A DNA stretch of 44,757 nt from JAVBMC01 sp031552845 (GCA_031552845.1 JAVBMC010000068.1:1-44757), one strand, 5' to 3'; shown: positions 31,463 through 41,681, numbered from the stretch's first letter. Program-made: numbers and translations. The notes: generated by a model not told the origin, from the letters alone.

Positions 31463-34400
31463 ATGAATATCCGTAAAAGATTTTATCCTGTCTTCGGTGG
31501 CGTTCTGGCGTGTCTGTTGTTGATGCCGCTTTCGGGTGCGGTGACTTCGGTTGACACTCTCAATGCATTGTACGTCGGCACAGAAACGGTGCGTCCACTA
31601 TCAGCAACCCAATCAGTCATTCGAGTCCAGACGCCTGCACACATGTCGGCTGCTTTGATTGTGCAGGGACGTGCCCGGCTGGCGAATGGCTTGTTACGTG
31701 TTTATCCGCAAGGCGGCCTGCCGATGGGCGGCTTTACCAATAATTTGACGGATGCTCCCGCTTGGTGGTTTGACTATAATGTGATGAATCCCGATGGCGT
31801 GATAAACGATTTTGGCGCGGTCTCACAAGGGCAGGTTAAATGGCTGGCGGTCTCTGCCGCGGAAGTATTTGATGAAACACTGCGTTTCCTTGGCGGTGCT
31901 GGCACCCCTATTAGCAATTTAGTAGCATCATTTTCACTGACAAACAATATGTTGCCTGTCAGCGTAGGACAGCTTAAAAATACAGCCTTGCCTTTTTGGC
32001 AGCGGATGATTGAACTCGGACTGACCAACAGACTACCTTGGCAAGGTACCGACAGCGACTATGGCATTGCAAATATCGGGCAGGCAAAGCATGCCTTTTC
32101 ATTCTCCCTAGAGAATGTTGATTCCGATGGTGATGGCATAACGGATATTGATGAGTTGGCACTCGGTACAGATCCACGAAATGCGGATAGCGATGGCGAT
32201 GGTTTGACTGATGGTGATGAGCAAGCCCGTGGCACGGATCCCTTAAATTCTGATAGCGATAATGACGGCTTGCCGGATGTTTGGGAAGTGTGCTATAATC
32301 TTGACCCGCTGTCGGCGGCAGACGCCGCCGATGATGCAGATGGTGATGGCCTGACTAACACGGAAGAATATTTGCTTGGCACAGATCCATCAAACCCGGA
32401 TAGCGATGGTGATGGGATGTCAGATGGTTGGGAAGTGCAAAACGGCTTTGAACCGTTGATTGCTACTGATGCCGCAATGGATGCTGACGCTGATGGATTA
32501 AGCAATCTGCAAGAATACACACTTGGTACAGATCCCAATAACTCGGATACCGATGAAGACGGTATGCTGGATGCTTGGGAGGTGAGATACGGGTTAGATC
32601 CGTTAGATTGGCGGGATCAACTGCAAGACTTGGATGGTGATGGGCTAGAAAATCTATTTGAATTCAGTTGTGGTACCGACCCTACAAATCCGGATAGTGA
32701 TGGCGATGGCTTAACGGATGCGTGGGAACTTGTCTTTGAGTTTAATCCGAATGACCCAAGTGACAAGAATCGCGATAGTGATGGTGACGGGATATTGGAT
32801 TGGGAAGAAATAGTTATTTATAATACGTACCCGAATTTTGCTGATTCGGATTATGATGGATTATCTGATAAAGATGAAATTTTTACTTATCATACCGATC
32901 CGTTAAACTGCGACTCTGATGGTGATTGGTTGTATGATGGCGATGAAGTTCTCATTTATGCCACTGATCCGTTAAAATCGGACACCGATGGTGATGGTTT
33001 GTTTGACGGTGAAGAACTCTTTCTCTATGTTATAGATCCGCTCAATATTGATTCTGATGGTGATGGATTAAACGACTGGGATGAAATTTTTGTTTACGGG
33101 ACCTATCCGACTCGTTTTGATAGCGATTGGGATGGGCTTTCAGACTGGGATGAACTGTTTATCCATCAAACAGATCCAACGAACCCGGATAGTGACGAAG
33201 ATGGACTTTCAGACGGAGACGAGCTGCTTGTCTACGGCACCAATCCGCTTTCAGAGGATACCGACGGCGATGGCGTCTCGGATTGGTATGAAATCTGTTA
33301 CTTTCATTCCGACCCATTACGTGTTGATACTGATGGTGATGGATTACCTGATCCATGGGAAATCGGTTATGAGTTAGATTGGACGAACCCGAATAATGCC
33401 GGAGAAGACCCAGATGGTGACGGTATTCCTAATCGGTGGGAGTATCGGTTTGGAACCAATCCGCGTGTTTATGACCTCGATACCGATGGCGACGGCGTGC
33501 CTGATATAATTGAGTTTGAGTATAATACAAACCTTATGGATTGGGATAGCGATTATGACTTATTGCCCGACCTGTGGGAAATTGAACACGGGTATGATCC
33601 TTGCGATTCCACACGTAATTTTCCGGATGAAGATGGCGATGGTTTGTCGGATCCGCATGAATTCTTCTGGTTTGGTAGCCTTGATGTGGTTGATGCAGAT
33701 TATTTTGATGAATCCGGTTTCAGCCTTTCTGCAAAGATGGCGTTTTACTTGGGGCCTGAGTATCAACCGTCGACTGCATTCATGCCTGACGATGATACGA
33801 TTGTCTGGCATCTCTTTGAGCCGTTTGATCTGTTGGGATATCCGAACTGGGCTACCAATCTGGTCTACGAGCGGACGTTTGAGATCAATGGCATTGGCAA
33901 TTGGCAGGAGGTGACGCTTTCAGGGAGTTCGGATGGAACGGAAGGTTTTCTACTTCATAGTTTGAGGCTTGAATGGGAGGACTCAAATGGTGCCACGGGC
34001 TTCCTGCCTCACTTTGGAGGTCATGAGCCGCAAGTGTTGCCGTTGTCAACGGACGGGCCGCAAACTTTAACCTTGCGACTGCGAGTCATACCATATGTTT
34101 TTCAATCATTTGGCGTAATGGCATCCCAAGCCAGCCAACAGGAAGAGCGCTGGAATGGTGTCGGTTACTCCCCCTTTTCGCTATATTTGACCAAACGTAT
34201 TCCGGCTGAGGCCTACGATGATTGGGATTGGGATGAATTGAATAACATTGATGAAGCTTATTACGGCACCGATCCCTTTAATCGAGATAGCGACAATGAT
34301 TGTTTGCCGGATGGTTGGGAGGTTTGTTATGGATTTGATCCCGCGGTATACAATGATCGTAACGCCGACAGCGATGGTGATGGCACCGTGGATGGATGGG

Positions 34401-37400
34401 AATACATATTGGGAACAGACCCTTGGGTACGTGATCTCGATACAGATGGTGATGGTCTGCCGGATGCAAAGGAAATGGAATGGCCCGGACTAGATTGGAA
34501 TAATCCAGATACTGATGGGGATGGGCTGTTTGATGGAGTAGAGTATTTTATTTATAGCACTGATATGTTAATTGCCGATACTGATGGCGATTGGTTTCTT
34601 GATGGTTGGGAGGTTACGCATGGGTTTAATCCCCTTGACCCATCTGACACGGGCAACACAGACACGGATGCTGATGGTTTGTTGGATGCTTACGAACTTT
34701 ATTGGTTTGACACGTTAGATGCCGTCGGAGCGGCAGATGATATTCCGGACGCTACCGGATTCACGCTCAGTGCCAAGTTTGCCTTGCACATGGATCCGAA
34801 TGACCATACGGTTGAGTCTGCGTTTGAGGCAGAGCCCGGCTGGCGTGGATGGAAACTGTTTGAGGAGTTCCGTCTCTGGGAGCTATTTCCTCGAGCGACA
34901 AATTTGTTGTATGAGCGCACAATTGAAATCGATTGTGTTAGTGCTTGGCAAGAATACTACCTAACCCCAACCGAGCGTTATTTGGCAAATGGCATTCTTC
35001 TGGAAGGGTTGTGCTTGGAATGGGAGGACTCCAACGGTGCATCAGGTGTAGCGCTCGAGTCTCCAGATGGTTGGAGTTGGATTGACAGTATCTTGTTGCC
35101 CTTGTCGACTAATAATCCTCAAACTGTAACTATCCGTTTGTATACAACAACCGCCAATCCCGATCTTTGTCCTGCATTGGATTGGTTGTTCTTGTTGGAG
35201 CATACATTAGATGGTGCTGATGAAGACTGGGACAACGACGGTCTCACGAACCTAGAGGAGGCTAGGGCAGGTGCTGATCCGAATAATCCGGATAGCGACG
35301 GCGATGGGTTACTCGATGGTTGGGAATTTGAACATGGTTTTGATCCTTTGTCGGCAGATGATATAAATGCTGATAGCGACAGTGATGGCCTGCCGGATTG
35401 GTGGGAGGTGCAGTATGGCTTGGATCGTTTTGATCCGAGCGATGCCGTGAGCGATGCAGATTATGATCTTTTAACCGCTTTGCAGGAGTTTGCGGCGGGA
35501 ACAAATCCTAATGTGGGCGATACCGATGGCGATGGGTTTTACGATCATGTGGAACTGCGCTATGGCTTTGACCCGCTTGATCCTGCAGATCCTGTTGATG
35601 TGGACAAGGACCGTATGGCAGACGTGTGGGAGGTTCAATATGGTTTCAATCCTCGAGATCCCGGGGATGCCATGCAGGATGCTGATAATGATTTATCGTA
35701 CAACGTCGCCGAGTTTTCGAATGGAACTGATCCCCATAATCCAGATACTGACGGGGATGGCATGTGGGATAACTGGGAGGTTTGGCGTGGTTTTGATCCT
35801 CTTGTCCCTCATGATCCGTTGGCCGATGCTGATGGCGATGGTCTAACCGATGTTGAAGAGCACGAATGGCGGAGCGACCCGTGGATTGAAGACAGCGATG
35901 GCGATGGTTTAATGGACTGGGACGAGGTGTATGTCTATGGGACCGACCCCTACAAAGAAGATACCGATAATGACGGATGGCCTGATGGTTGGGAAGTGCG
36001 CTGGGGGCTTGATCCGCTGACTCCGGACGAAGAGGGGGCAGACGACGATGGGGATCGCATGAGTTTTGGAGATGAGGTCTTCATGGGGAGCGATCCCTTT
36101 AGTTATGACACCGACGGTGATGGCCTGTGCGATGCCCATGAATATTACTACACAGATGCTTTGAATCCTGATACCGATGGCGACGGTCTGCCGGATGGCT
36201 GGGAATATTTCAGCGGTTTGGACCCGCTAGATGATGGCTTATTGATTTTCGACAATGGTCCCGATGGTGACCCCGACGGTGATGGTGTTTCCAACCTTGA
36301 TGAGTTTTTGTTAGGTGGGCATCCTTTCAAGCCAGATACTGATGGTGATGGTTTAACGGATGATGTGGAAAAGGAACGTGGCACAAAGCTCTATTTGGCC
36401 GATACGGATCAAGACGGGCTTTCGGATGGCGATGAAGTCTTGATTCATGGCACCAATCCTCTTGAAGCGGATAGTGACGGCGATGGCGTTCCGGATGGCT
36501 GGGAAGTCGCCCATGGTTTTAATCCTCTTGATGCATCCGATATGCAGGCCGATACCGATGGTGATGGATTACCGGATGCTTGGGAAGCAACGTACGGGTT
36601 CAACAGGTTGGACAACGGTTCCGGAAATCCAAACCATGGTCCGAACGGAGATTTTGACAACGACGGTTTAAAGAATGCCCAAGAGCTCGCCGCCGGAACT
36701 GATCCGCGCAAGAAAGACACCGACGGCGATGGTTTGAGCGACTCTGAAGAAGTGCTGGCTTATCATACCAATCCTCTGCATGTCGATACCGATGGCGACG
36801 GCCTGTCCGATTATTTTGAGGTTTCGAATAGTGATTGGTTTGATCCGTTCGACCCTATGGATGCCACTAAAGATTACGATCTGGATGGCCTGCCCAACTG
36901 GTGGGAAATTGCCACTGGACTGGACTGGCTGTCTTACAGTGGGTGGAATGATGAATACTCGGATCCGGACAAAGATGGCTTGCGGAACATGGATGAGTAT
37001 TTTTATGGCACCCACCCATTGAAGGCCGATACCGATGGCGATGGAATTTCAGATTGGGATGAAATCCACGGATATTGGTGGCAAACCGACCCGACTAAGG
37101 CCGATACCGATGGTGATGGGCTGGATGATTATGAGGAGATCTGGGGTTATGGCCCTGATCCGCTGATTTATGATTATGACGGGGACGGACTTTCTGATGG
37201 GGAGGAAATTCTTCTTTATGGCACTCATCCGGCGATAGTGGACACCGATGGCGATGGCCTGACAGATTATGAAGAGGTGAAAGAATACGGCACGAATCCC
37301 CTTGCGGCAGATAGTGATGGTGATGGCATCAGCGACTATGACGAACTCCTTGTGCACAATACCGATCCATGGAGCACGGATTCCGATAGTGATGGCTTGC

Positions 37401-40369
37401 CGGATAAATGGGAAGTCGATAATGGATTCAATCCCTTGGATGCTGCCGATGCCTTGGTTGACACCGACGGCGATGGTCTGCCGGATGGCTGGGAACGGTT
37501 CTATGGATTGGATTGGCTGGATGACGGTTCAACCGATCCACAACAAGCTCCAAACAGTGATGCTGACGGCGATGGATTGACAAACCTGCAAGAGCGCGAG
37601 TACAAAACAGATCCACTGAAAGCCGATACCGATGGTGACGGCTTGACTGACTATGCGGAGATTTTCACTCACCACACCAATCCGCTGCTTGTAGATACCG
37701 ATGGTGATGGTCTTCCCGATGAAGAAGAATTATTTGGACATCTCTGGAAATATGGGTGCTCGGATCCTTTGAAGGCTGATACCGATGGTGATGGCCTTTC
37801 AGACGGAGAGGAACGTTGGGGATGGGTCTTAGATCCTACGGACCCTAACGATGCTGATCAAGATTATGACAATGATGGCTTGAGCAACCGTCGTGAATTA
37901 GAAATTGGCACCTTGATATTTTCGGCTGATTCCGATCGAGACGGACTCTCCGATGGTGAAGAAGTCCTTATCTATGGAACCGATCCTTGGAATCCAGACA
38001 CGGATGGTGATGGTATCTCTGATGCTGAAGAAATTCGGCGCGGGATGGACCCGCTTGACATAGATCACGATAAAGATGGAATTCCTAACTGGAAGGAAAG
38101 GGCGATTCACCACACCGATCCCTTCAAGGCCGATAGTGATGGCGATGGTTTGCCGGATGATTGGGAGATTGAACATGGCTTTGATCCCTGCGTGAATAAT
38201 TCCGACCCTACCTCTCCGGATGACCCGAACCGCGACAGCGACGGGGACGGCTTGAGCGACTATGACGAATACCTCTATGGAACCGATCCCTTTGATTCCG
38301 ACACCGATGGCGGTGGATTCTCGGACGGGGAAGAAGTTCGGCAAGGCACCAACCCCCTCGATAATCGTGACGATGGTAAACCGGCGGTATCATCATCATT
38401 GGTGGCTGTGCCATTCCAACTGGGTGGAGATTATGCCTCGTGGGAAATGACAGTCAAAGGCGTGGGGCCCGTCGATTGGCGGGTTGAAAGATTCAATACC
38501 TCTCGGCCGGGGGATTTTGGAACCTATACTAAAAATCTGCGCAAGGGTAATGTTTATGAGATCAGTATGCGGCATTTGAGTTCGAGGGAGAATGATCCTA
38601 CTACGTGGTATTGCTGGGCGGCTCAGCTCGACTACCAGCCGACAGCACAAACGTTTACAAGTTATAACCCTGCGCGGTTGAGCGGTGTCGCAGAGGTTTT
38701 TCAAGGTTATGTCCCTGCTGCAACAGCTCAAGAAGCGGCAGGACTCATGGCCATGGCCAATGCCGCATCCTCTTCCGAAGGGCGTGGCGCGCATTATCTG
38801 ATGGACAATGAATCAGGCCTGTTTACCTCACATGTGCATATGAACAACGGCTCTGGAAGCAGCGGCAATAGCGGGGGTGGCAATGTTGCGGGCAAATTGA
38901 AGTCACGCCTCTATATCTCGGATCTGAATCTGCTGCCGGTTCCTCAAAGCAAAGTGGGGGCATCTGATGAAGTTCTTGAAACACTGAAAGAAAACACACT
39001 GTCCAAGTACCCGAGCGGTATTCCATTTTTCACCGGCACGCAGATTGTGAACAGAATCCGTCTGCGAACCGATGTCGCGTTCAAGACAGGTAAGGTTTTC
39101 TTTAATATCACAGGTCTGAGGTCTGGAACCTATAAGATTAAAAGGTCTAGTGGAAAAGTAATTCCGACCGAAGTGTTGTATCAATTGGCTCATGGCGTAG
39201 ATATTGATAAATGGCGTTCGGATTATGTTGATAGCCAGAACGGAACAGATTTATTCTTGGAGGTTACTCCCCACGAGGCCGGTTCTAGTGAGAGCAAGAT
39301 TGGCTCTATTGATTTCCGTTATAAAGGGGAATTCAAAGGAGAAGAAGTTGAGTTTGCCTCCATACTGCCGTTTACGGTACAGACGTTGTGTGTGGAGCCG
39401 ATCACTGATAAAGAATACTCTGGGGGTATACTTTTTAATCCGTCTGTGATTGTTATTGATAAGCCTGCATTTTTCCGTATTGATGTCACTCCTCGTACGT
39501 ATGGTGTTCAACCAGAGCATGTTACTTGGACACAGGTGACGAAAAATGGCGATGTCATTAAAGAGGTGGGAGAAGGGTATGGCGTTCGAGTTAAAGGGAC
39601 AAAAAACGGCGCCTTTCGATTAGAAATTTCGATTGATTGCGTGGATCTGGTGCCTAAACCCTATTTCACAGGGCAGGTGTTGACAGAAACAGTGACGCCC
39701 ATTCACTTGTATATTGTCCATGCAAATGATGGAACATCTCCCGTCTCAGCCGCTCGTTTTCCTGCATGTTTACAAAGAGCCAATGAAATATTTGCCCAAG
39801 TGGGAATGCGTTTTGAATGGGCCAGTACCAACCACTTGACCAATAGTGCTTGGTTTAAACAATCTTCTAAAAATCGATATGCGATAGCTAAGAAAATGAC
39901 AGCCTCTGCTTCGGGGACTCAAGGCCTTGAGGTATATTGTATTGATGAATTTCTGCCGCAGCTAACAGCCGACGGAAGGATAATGCGTACCCTGGGGTTA
40001 CATGTTAACTCGCCGAAAGAGTCGGTTGGATTAATTATGACTAAACATGGACGGAATCGAGTGCTTGCGCATGAACTAGGACATGCTTGTGGACTGCGGG
40101 ATATTTATCGTAGGTCAGGTTTAGAATCTTTCGTATCGGAGAAACAGATAAAAAATGATTGGAGCGGAGGTAAGGGAACTGGTTATTACAGGCAGGGACT
40201 GACACAAAATGAATTGATTGGGCGATTATTAATGGATGGAGAGGACGAGGACCTTCATAAACAAGTTGACATTTCAAATGGACCTGTGTATGGTGAAGAC
40301 GTACAGGAAAAACGACGTGACATTGAGACAGGGGTAAGGCACATGAATCGTAAACCAAGGCATCCATAA
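31463..40369 (+). CDS. Giant secreted type-3-repeat protein with a C-terminal metzincin-like domain
   Basis: 2968 residues; the ATG has CAGGAG 7 nt upstream. Signal peptide at 1-26. Residues about 160-215 hold VGQLKNTALPFW...ANIGQAKHAFSF, a module often found before such repeats in PVC bacteria. Residues about 218-2300 are Ca-binding DxDGDG(L/I)xD repeats, interrupted by two copies of a ~170-residue beta domain (about 735-912 and 1080-1253). Residues 2300-2550 form a beta region with a Ser/Gly-rich linker. The AT-richer C-terminus (about 2550-2968) contains HELGHACGLRD starting at His2870, a metzincin-like HExxHxxGxxD zinc site. This suggests a secreted peptidase tip on a long calcium-stiffened stalk. 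A small secreted protein gene follows after 15 nt. Confidence 0.85.
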   Translation: MNIRKRFYPVFGGVLACLLLMPLSGAVTSVDTLNALYVGTETVRPLSATQSVIRVQTPAHMSAALIVQGRARLANGLLRVYPQGGLPMGGFTNNLTDAPAWWFDYNVMNPDGVINDFGAVSQGQVKWLAVSAAEVFDETLRFLGGAGTPISNLVASFSLTNNMLPVSVGQLKNTALPFWQRMIELGLTNRLPWQGTDSDYGIANIGQAKHAFSFSLENVDSDGDGITDIDELALGTDPRNADSDGDGLTDGDEQARGTDPLNSDSDNDGLPDVWEVCYNLDPLSAADAADDADGDGLTNTEEYLLGTDPSNPDSDGDGMSDGWEVQNGFEPLIATDAAMDADADGLSNLQEYTLGTDPNNSDTDEDGMLDAWEVRYGLDPLDWRDQLQDLDGDGLENLFEFSCGTDPTNPDSDGDGLTDAWELVFEFNPNDPSDKNRDSDGDGILDWEEIVIYNTYPNFADSDYDGLSDKDEIFTYHTDPLNCDSDGDWLYDGDEVLIYATDPLKSDTDGDGLFDGEELFLYVIDPLNIDSDGDGLNDWDEIFVYGTYPTRFDSDWDGLSDWDELFIHQTDPTNPDSDEDGLSDGDELLVYGTNPLSEDTDGDGVSDWYEICYFHSDPLRVDTDGDGLPDPWEIGYELDWTNPNNAGEDPDGDGIPNRWEYRFGTNPRVYDLDTDGDGVPDIIEFEYNTNLMDWDSDYDLLPDLWEIEHGYDPCDSTRNFPDEDGDGLSDPHEFFWFGSLDVVDADYFDESGFSLSAKMAFYLGPEYQPSTAFMPDDDTIVWHLFEPFDLLGYPNWATNLVYERTFEINGIGNWQEVTLSGSSDGTEGFLLHSLRLEWEDSNGATGFLPHFGGHEPQVLPLSTDGPQTLTLRLRVIPYVFQSFGVMASQASQQEERWNGVGYSPFSLYLTKRIPAEAYDDWDWDELNNIDEAYYGTDPFNRDSDNDCLPDGWEVCYGFDPAVYNDRNADSDGDGTVDGWEYILGTDPWVRDLDTDGDGLPDAKEMEWPGLDWNNPDTDGDGLFDGVEYFIYSTDMLIADTDGDWFLDGWEVTHGFNPLDPSDTGNTDTDADGLLDAYELYWFDTLDAVGAADDIPDATGFTLSAKFALHMDPNDHTVESAFEAEPGWRGWKLFEEFRLWELFPRATNLLYERTIEIDCVSAWQEYYLTPTERYLANGILLEGLCLEWEDSNGASGVALESPDGWSWIDSILLPLSTNNPQTVTIRLYTTTANPDLCPALDWLFLLEHTLDGADEDWDNDGLTNLEEARAGADPNNPDSDGDGLLDGWEFEHGFDPLSADDINADSDSDGLPDWWEVQYGLDRFDPSDAVSDADYDLLTALQEFAAGTNPNVGDTDGDGFYDHVELRYGFDPLDPADPVDVDKDRMADVWEVQYGFNPRDPGDAMQDADNDLSYNVAEFSNGTDPHNPDTDGDGMWDNWEVWRGFDPLVPHDPLADADGDGLTDVEEHEWRSDPWIEDSDGDGLMDWDEVYVYGTDPYKEDTDNDGWPDGWEVRWGLDPLTPDEEGADDDGDRMSFGDEVFMGSDPFSYDTDGDGLCDAHEYYYTDALNPDTDGDGLPDGWEYFSGLDPLDDGLLIFDNGPDGDPDGDGVSNLDEFLLGGHPFKPDTDGDGLTDDVEKERGTKLYLADTDQDGLSDGDEVLIHGTNPLEADSDGDGVPDGWEVAHGFNPLDASDMQADTDGDGLPDAWEATYGFNRLDNGSGNPNHGPNGDFDNDGLKNAQELAAGTDPRKKDTDGDGLSDSEEVLAYHTNPLHVDTDGDGLSDYFEVSNSDWFDPFDPMDATKDYDLDGLPNWWEIATGLDWLSYSGWNDEYSDPDKDGLRNMDEYFYGTHPLKADTDGDGISDWDEIHGYWWQTDPTKADTDGDGLDDYEEIWGYGPDPLIYDYDGDGLSDGEEILLYGTHPAIVDTDGDGLTDYEEVKEYGTNPLAADSDGDGISDYDELLVHNTDPWSTDSDSDGLPDKWEVDNGFNPLDAADALVDTDGDGLPDGWERFYGLDWLDDGSTDPQQAPNSDADGDGLTNLQEREYKTDPLKADTDGDGLTDYAEIFTHHTNPLLVDTDGDGLPDEEELFGHLWKYGCSDPLKADTDGDGLSDGEERWGWVLDPTDPNDADQDYDNDGLSNRRELEIGTLIFSADSDRDGLSDGEEVLIYGTDPWNPDTDGDGISDAEEIRRGMDPLDIDHDKDGIPNWKERAIHHTDPFKADSDGDGLPDDWEIEHGFDPCVNNSDPTSPDDPNRDSDGDGLSDYDEYLYGTDPFDSDTDGGGFSDGEEVRQGTNPLDNRDDGKPAVSSSLVAVPFQLGGDYASWEMTVKGVGPVDWRVERFNTSRPGDFGTYTKNLRKGNVYEISMRHLSSRENDPTTWYCWAAQLDYQPTAQTFTSYNPARLSGVAEVFQGYVPAATAQEAAGLMAMANAASSSEGRGAHYLMDNESGLFTSHVHMNNGSGSSGNSGGGNVAGKLKSRLYISDLNLLPVPQSKVGASDEVLETLKENTLSKYPSGIPFFTGTQIVNRIRLRTDVAFKTGKVFFNITGLRSGTYKIKRSSGKVIPTEVLYQLAHGVDIDKWRSDYVDSQNGTDLFLEVTPHEAGSSESKIGSIDFRYKGEFKGEEVEFASILPFTVQTLCVEPITDKEYSGGILFNPSVIVIDKPAFFRIDVTPRTYGVQPEHVTWTQVTKNGDVIKEVGEGYGVRVKGTKNGAFRLEISIDCVDLVPKPYFTGQVLTETVTPIHLYIVHANDGTSPVSAARFPACLQRANEIFAQVGMRFEWASTNHLTNSAWFKQSSKNRYAIAKKMTASASGTQGLEVYCIDEFLPQLTADGRIMRTLGLHVNSPKESVGLIMTKHGRNRVLAHELGHACGLRDIYRRSGLESFVSEKQIKNDWSGGKGTGYYRQGLTQNELIGRLLMDGEDEDLHKQVDISNGPVYGEDVQEKRRDIETGVRHMNRKPRHP
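32117..38370 (+). repeat. Thrombospondin type-3-like repeat array within the giant gene
   Basis: Several dozen units encode Asp-rich calcium loops (DSDGDG, DTDGDG, DADGDG). Short units of about 20-23 residues (GLSDGDELLVYGTNPL type) alternate with longer ones of about 35-40 (GLPDGWEVxxGFDPLD...). At the DNA level GATACCGATGGCGATGG-like blocks recur many times, which makes unequal recombination or assembly collapse likely. Two non-repeat domains interrupt the array at about 33665-34195 and 34700-35220. Confidence 0.9.
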
Positions 40370-40384
40370 GAAAAAGGAGAGAAA

Positions 40385-41113
40385 ATGAAAAGATTATTGA
40401 TTGTTTTATGCTTATTTTTTATCAATGCAGGGGTAGTGGCGGAAGAAAATACACGCTCTTGGCAAGAGCTGTTTAAAAGTATTCTAGGACGCCCCCTTCA
40501 TGATGGTGATGATTGGGTTGGCAATATAATCAAGAATTTTCAAATTGAACATAAACTTTCGCGTGAGCAAATTAATGGAGAGATTAATAAAATTTTTGAG
40601 CAGGAATTGACACATGGAAATACTGGAAAAGAATTTGGAGGAGCATGTGCTTTGGTTGGAGACTATGGTAATAAAGAGACGGCTCGTTTGGCAGGTGAAC
40701 TGGTTGAAAAAATGCCATCTGAAGAGGGTATCCTCGAAACTTATTTAGTTGCTATGGATGAAGAACTGTTTCCAAGCTATTTGCGCGATAAGATTCTTTC
40801 GCAACCTGAGAAATATGATGTTTCTTTTCGATACTCGTCCATTCTGACCGCATTTGACCGTTACGAGAAAGGAACGGAAAATTTTAAGATGCAAATTCGT
40901 ATTATGTTTAGTGATTATATTGAGGCTATTGAAAATGATTACTATGTGGTTTCTGAGATAGATAAGTTTCTAATCAAAGAGATTCCGGGATATAAGGACT
41001 CCACGAAACGCAAAGCTAATGCCAACCGCCGCGGCTGGAAGGAAATGCCTGTAGATTGGCGGCCACCCCCGATGCTTGATCCCCCCGCCACCAACGCTCC
41101 GCCAGCCAAGTGA
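40385..41113 (+). CDS. Small secreted helical protein, putative partner of the giant's tip
   Basis: The ATG at 40385 follows AAGGAGA by 5 nt and the giant gene by 15 nt, so it is co-transcribed. 242 residues. Signal peptide MKRLLIVLCLFFINAGVVAE. The mature part is mainly charged helices (about 25-210: WQELFKSILGRPLHDGDDW, EINKIFEQELTHGN, TARLAGELVEKMP), possibly repeat-like. The end is Pro-rich (PVDWRPPPMLDPPATNAPPAK). No family recognised and no clear similarity to the small secreted proteins at 1036 and 1978 beyond size and location. An inhibitor or chaperone of the peptidase domain is plausible, unproven. Confidence 0.65.
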   Translation: MKRLLIVLCLFFINAGVVAEENTRSWQELFKSILGRPLHDGDDWVGNIIKNFQIEHKLSREQINGEINKIFEQELTHGNTGKEFGGACALVGDYGNKETARLAGELVEKMPSEEGILETYLVAMDEELFPSYLRDKILSQPEKYDVSFRYSSILTAFDRYEKGTENFKMQIRIMFSDYIEAIENDYYVVSEIDKFLIKEIPGYKDSTKRKANANRRGWKEMPVDWRPPPMLDPPATNAPPAK

Positions 41114-41202
41114 TGGGGTTGTGACGTGTTAAGCAATTAGGTGGTTCATCTGGAACATCCCATGCTTTAGGCAAGTAACGGCTTGTTCAAACAATTCTCA
41201 GG

Positions 41203-41230
41203 GCCTCGCAGGTGACCGCGGGGCTTTTTT
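41203..41230 (+). terminator. Intrinsic terminator of the secreted-protein operon
   Basis: GCCTCGC-AGGTGACC-GCGGGGC (7-bp stem with one G-T pair) followed by six T, 90 nt after the last stop. Confidence 0.75.
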
Positions 41231-41300
41231 ATTGGGTTGCCGTGGGGGATGGGTTTTGTTACACTGTGTGGATGATGGTTGTTGTGTTGAAGGGCGAGTG

Positions 41301-41516
41301 ATGGGGAGTGGTGATTTAGTTGTGCCGGAGGGGGCATTGTTGTTGGCGCCGATGCGGATGGTGGCGCGGGAGTTTGGGGCGTGGCGGACGTTTACGGAGA
41401 TGGTGAGCGCGGAGGAGTTGAAGTATCGGTCATAGGGGACGTTTGCGTTGTTGGAGTCGCTGCCGGAGGAGCGGGATTGCATGGCGCATACACGGGGTGT
41501 GAAGTCTCGTTTTTGA
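41301..41516 (+). pseudogene. Relic of a tRNA-dihydrouridine synthase gene
   Basis: From the ATG at 41301 the frame reads LVVPEGALLLAPMRMVAREF, then GAWRTFTEMVSAEELKYRS. This matches the N-terminus of Dus enzymes (LAPMAGVTD..FR...G.....TEMVSA..L). A TAG at 41433 interrupts; past it the same frame continues GTFALLESLPEERD..., again Dus-like, and stops at 41516. The FMN-binding core and active-site Cys region are absent. It is thus a roughly 70-codon stub. The composition is GC-rich like the housekeeping block. Confidence 0.5.
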
Positions 41517-41588
41517 GTGTTCTGCAGGGGCGGGGGGTAAAACGGGCGTTTGATTTATGCATTTGGTGAGGGCGGTTTGTGCTTGCGC

Positions 41589-41617
41589 TTGCGCCGGGGA
41601 TGGTTTTGTGCTATCAT
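41589..41617 (+). promoter_or_regulatory. Promoter of the adhesin-like gene
   Basis: -35 TTGCGC (41589-41594), 17-nt spacer, -10 TATCAT (41612-41617). It gives a leader of about 58 nt. Confidence 0.5.
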
Positions 41618-41681
41618 AGGGTCGTACGTTAGGTGTGTCCCTTTTGTATGGGGATGTTTTTTGCAGAGCAGGAGGTTGTGC

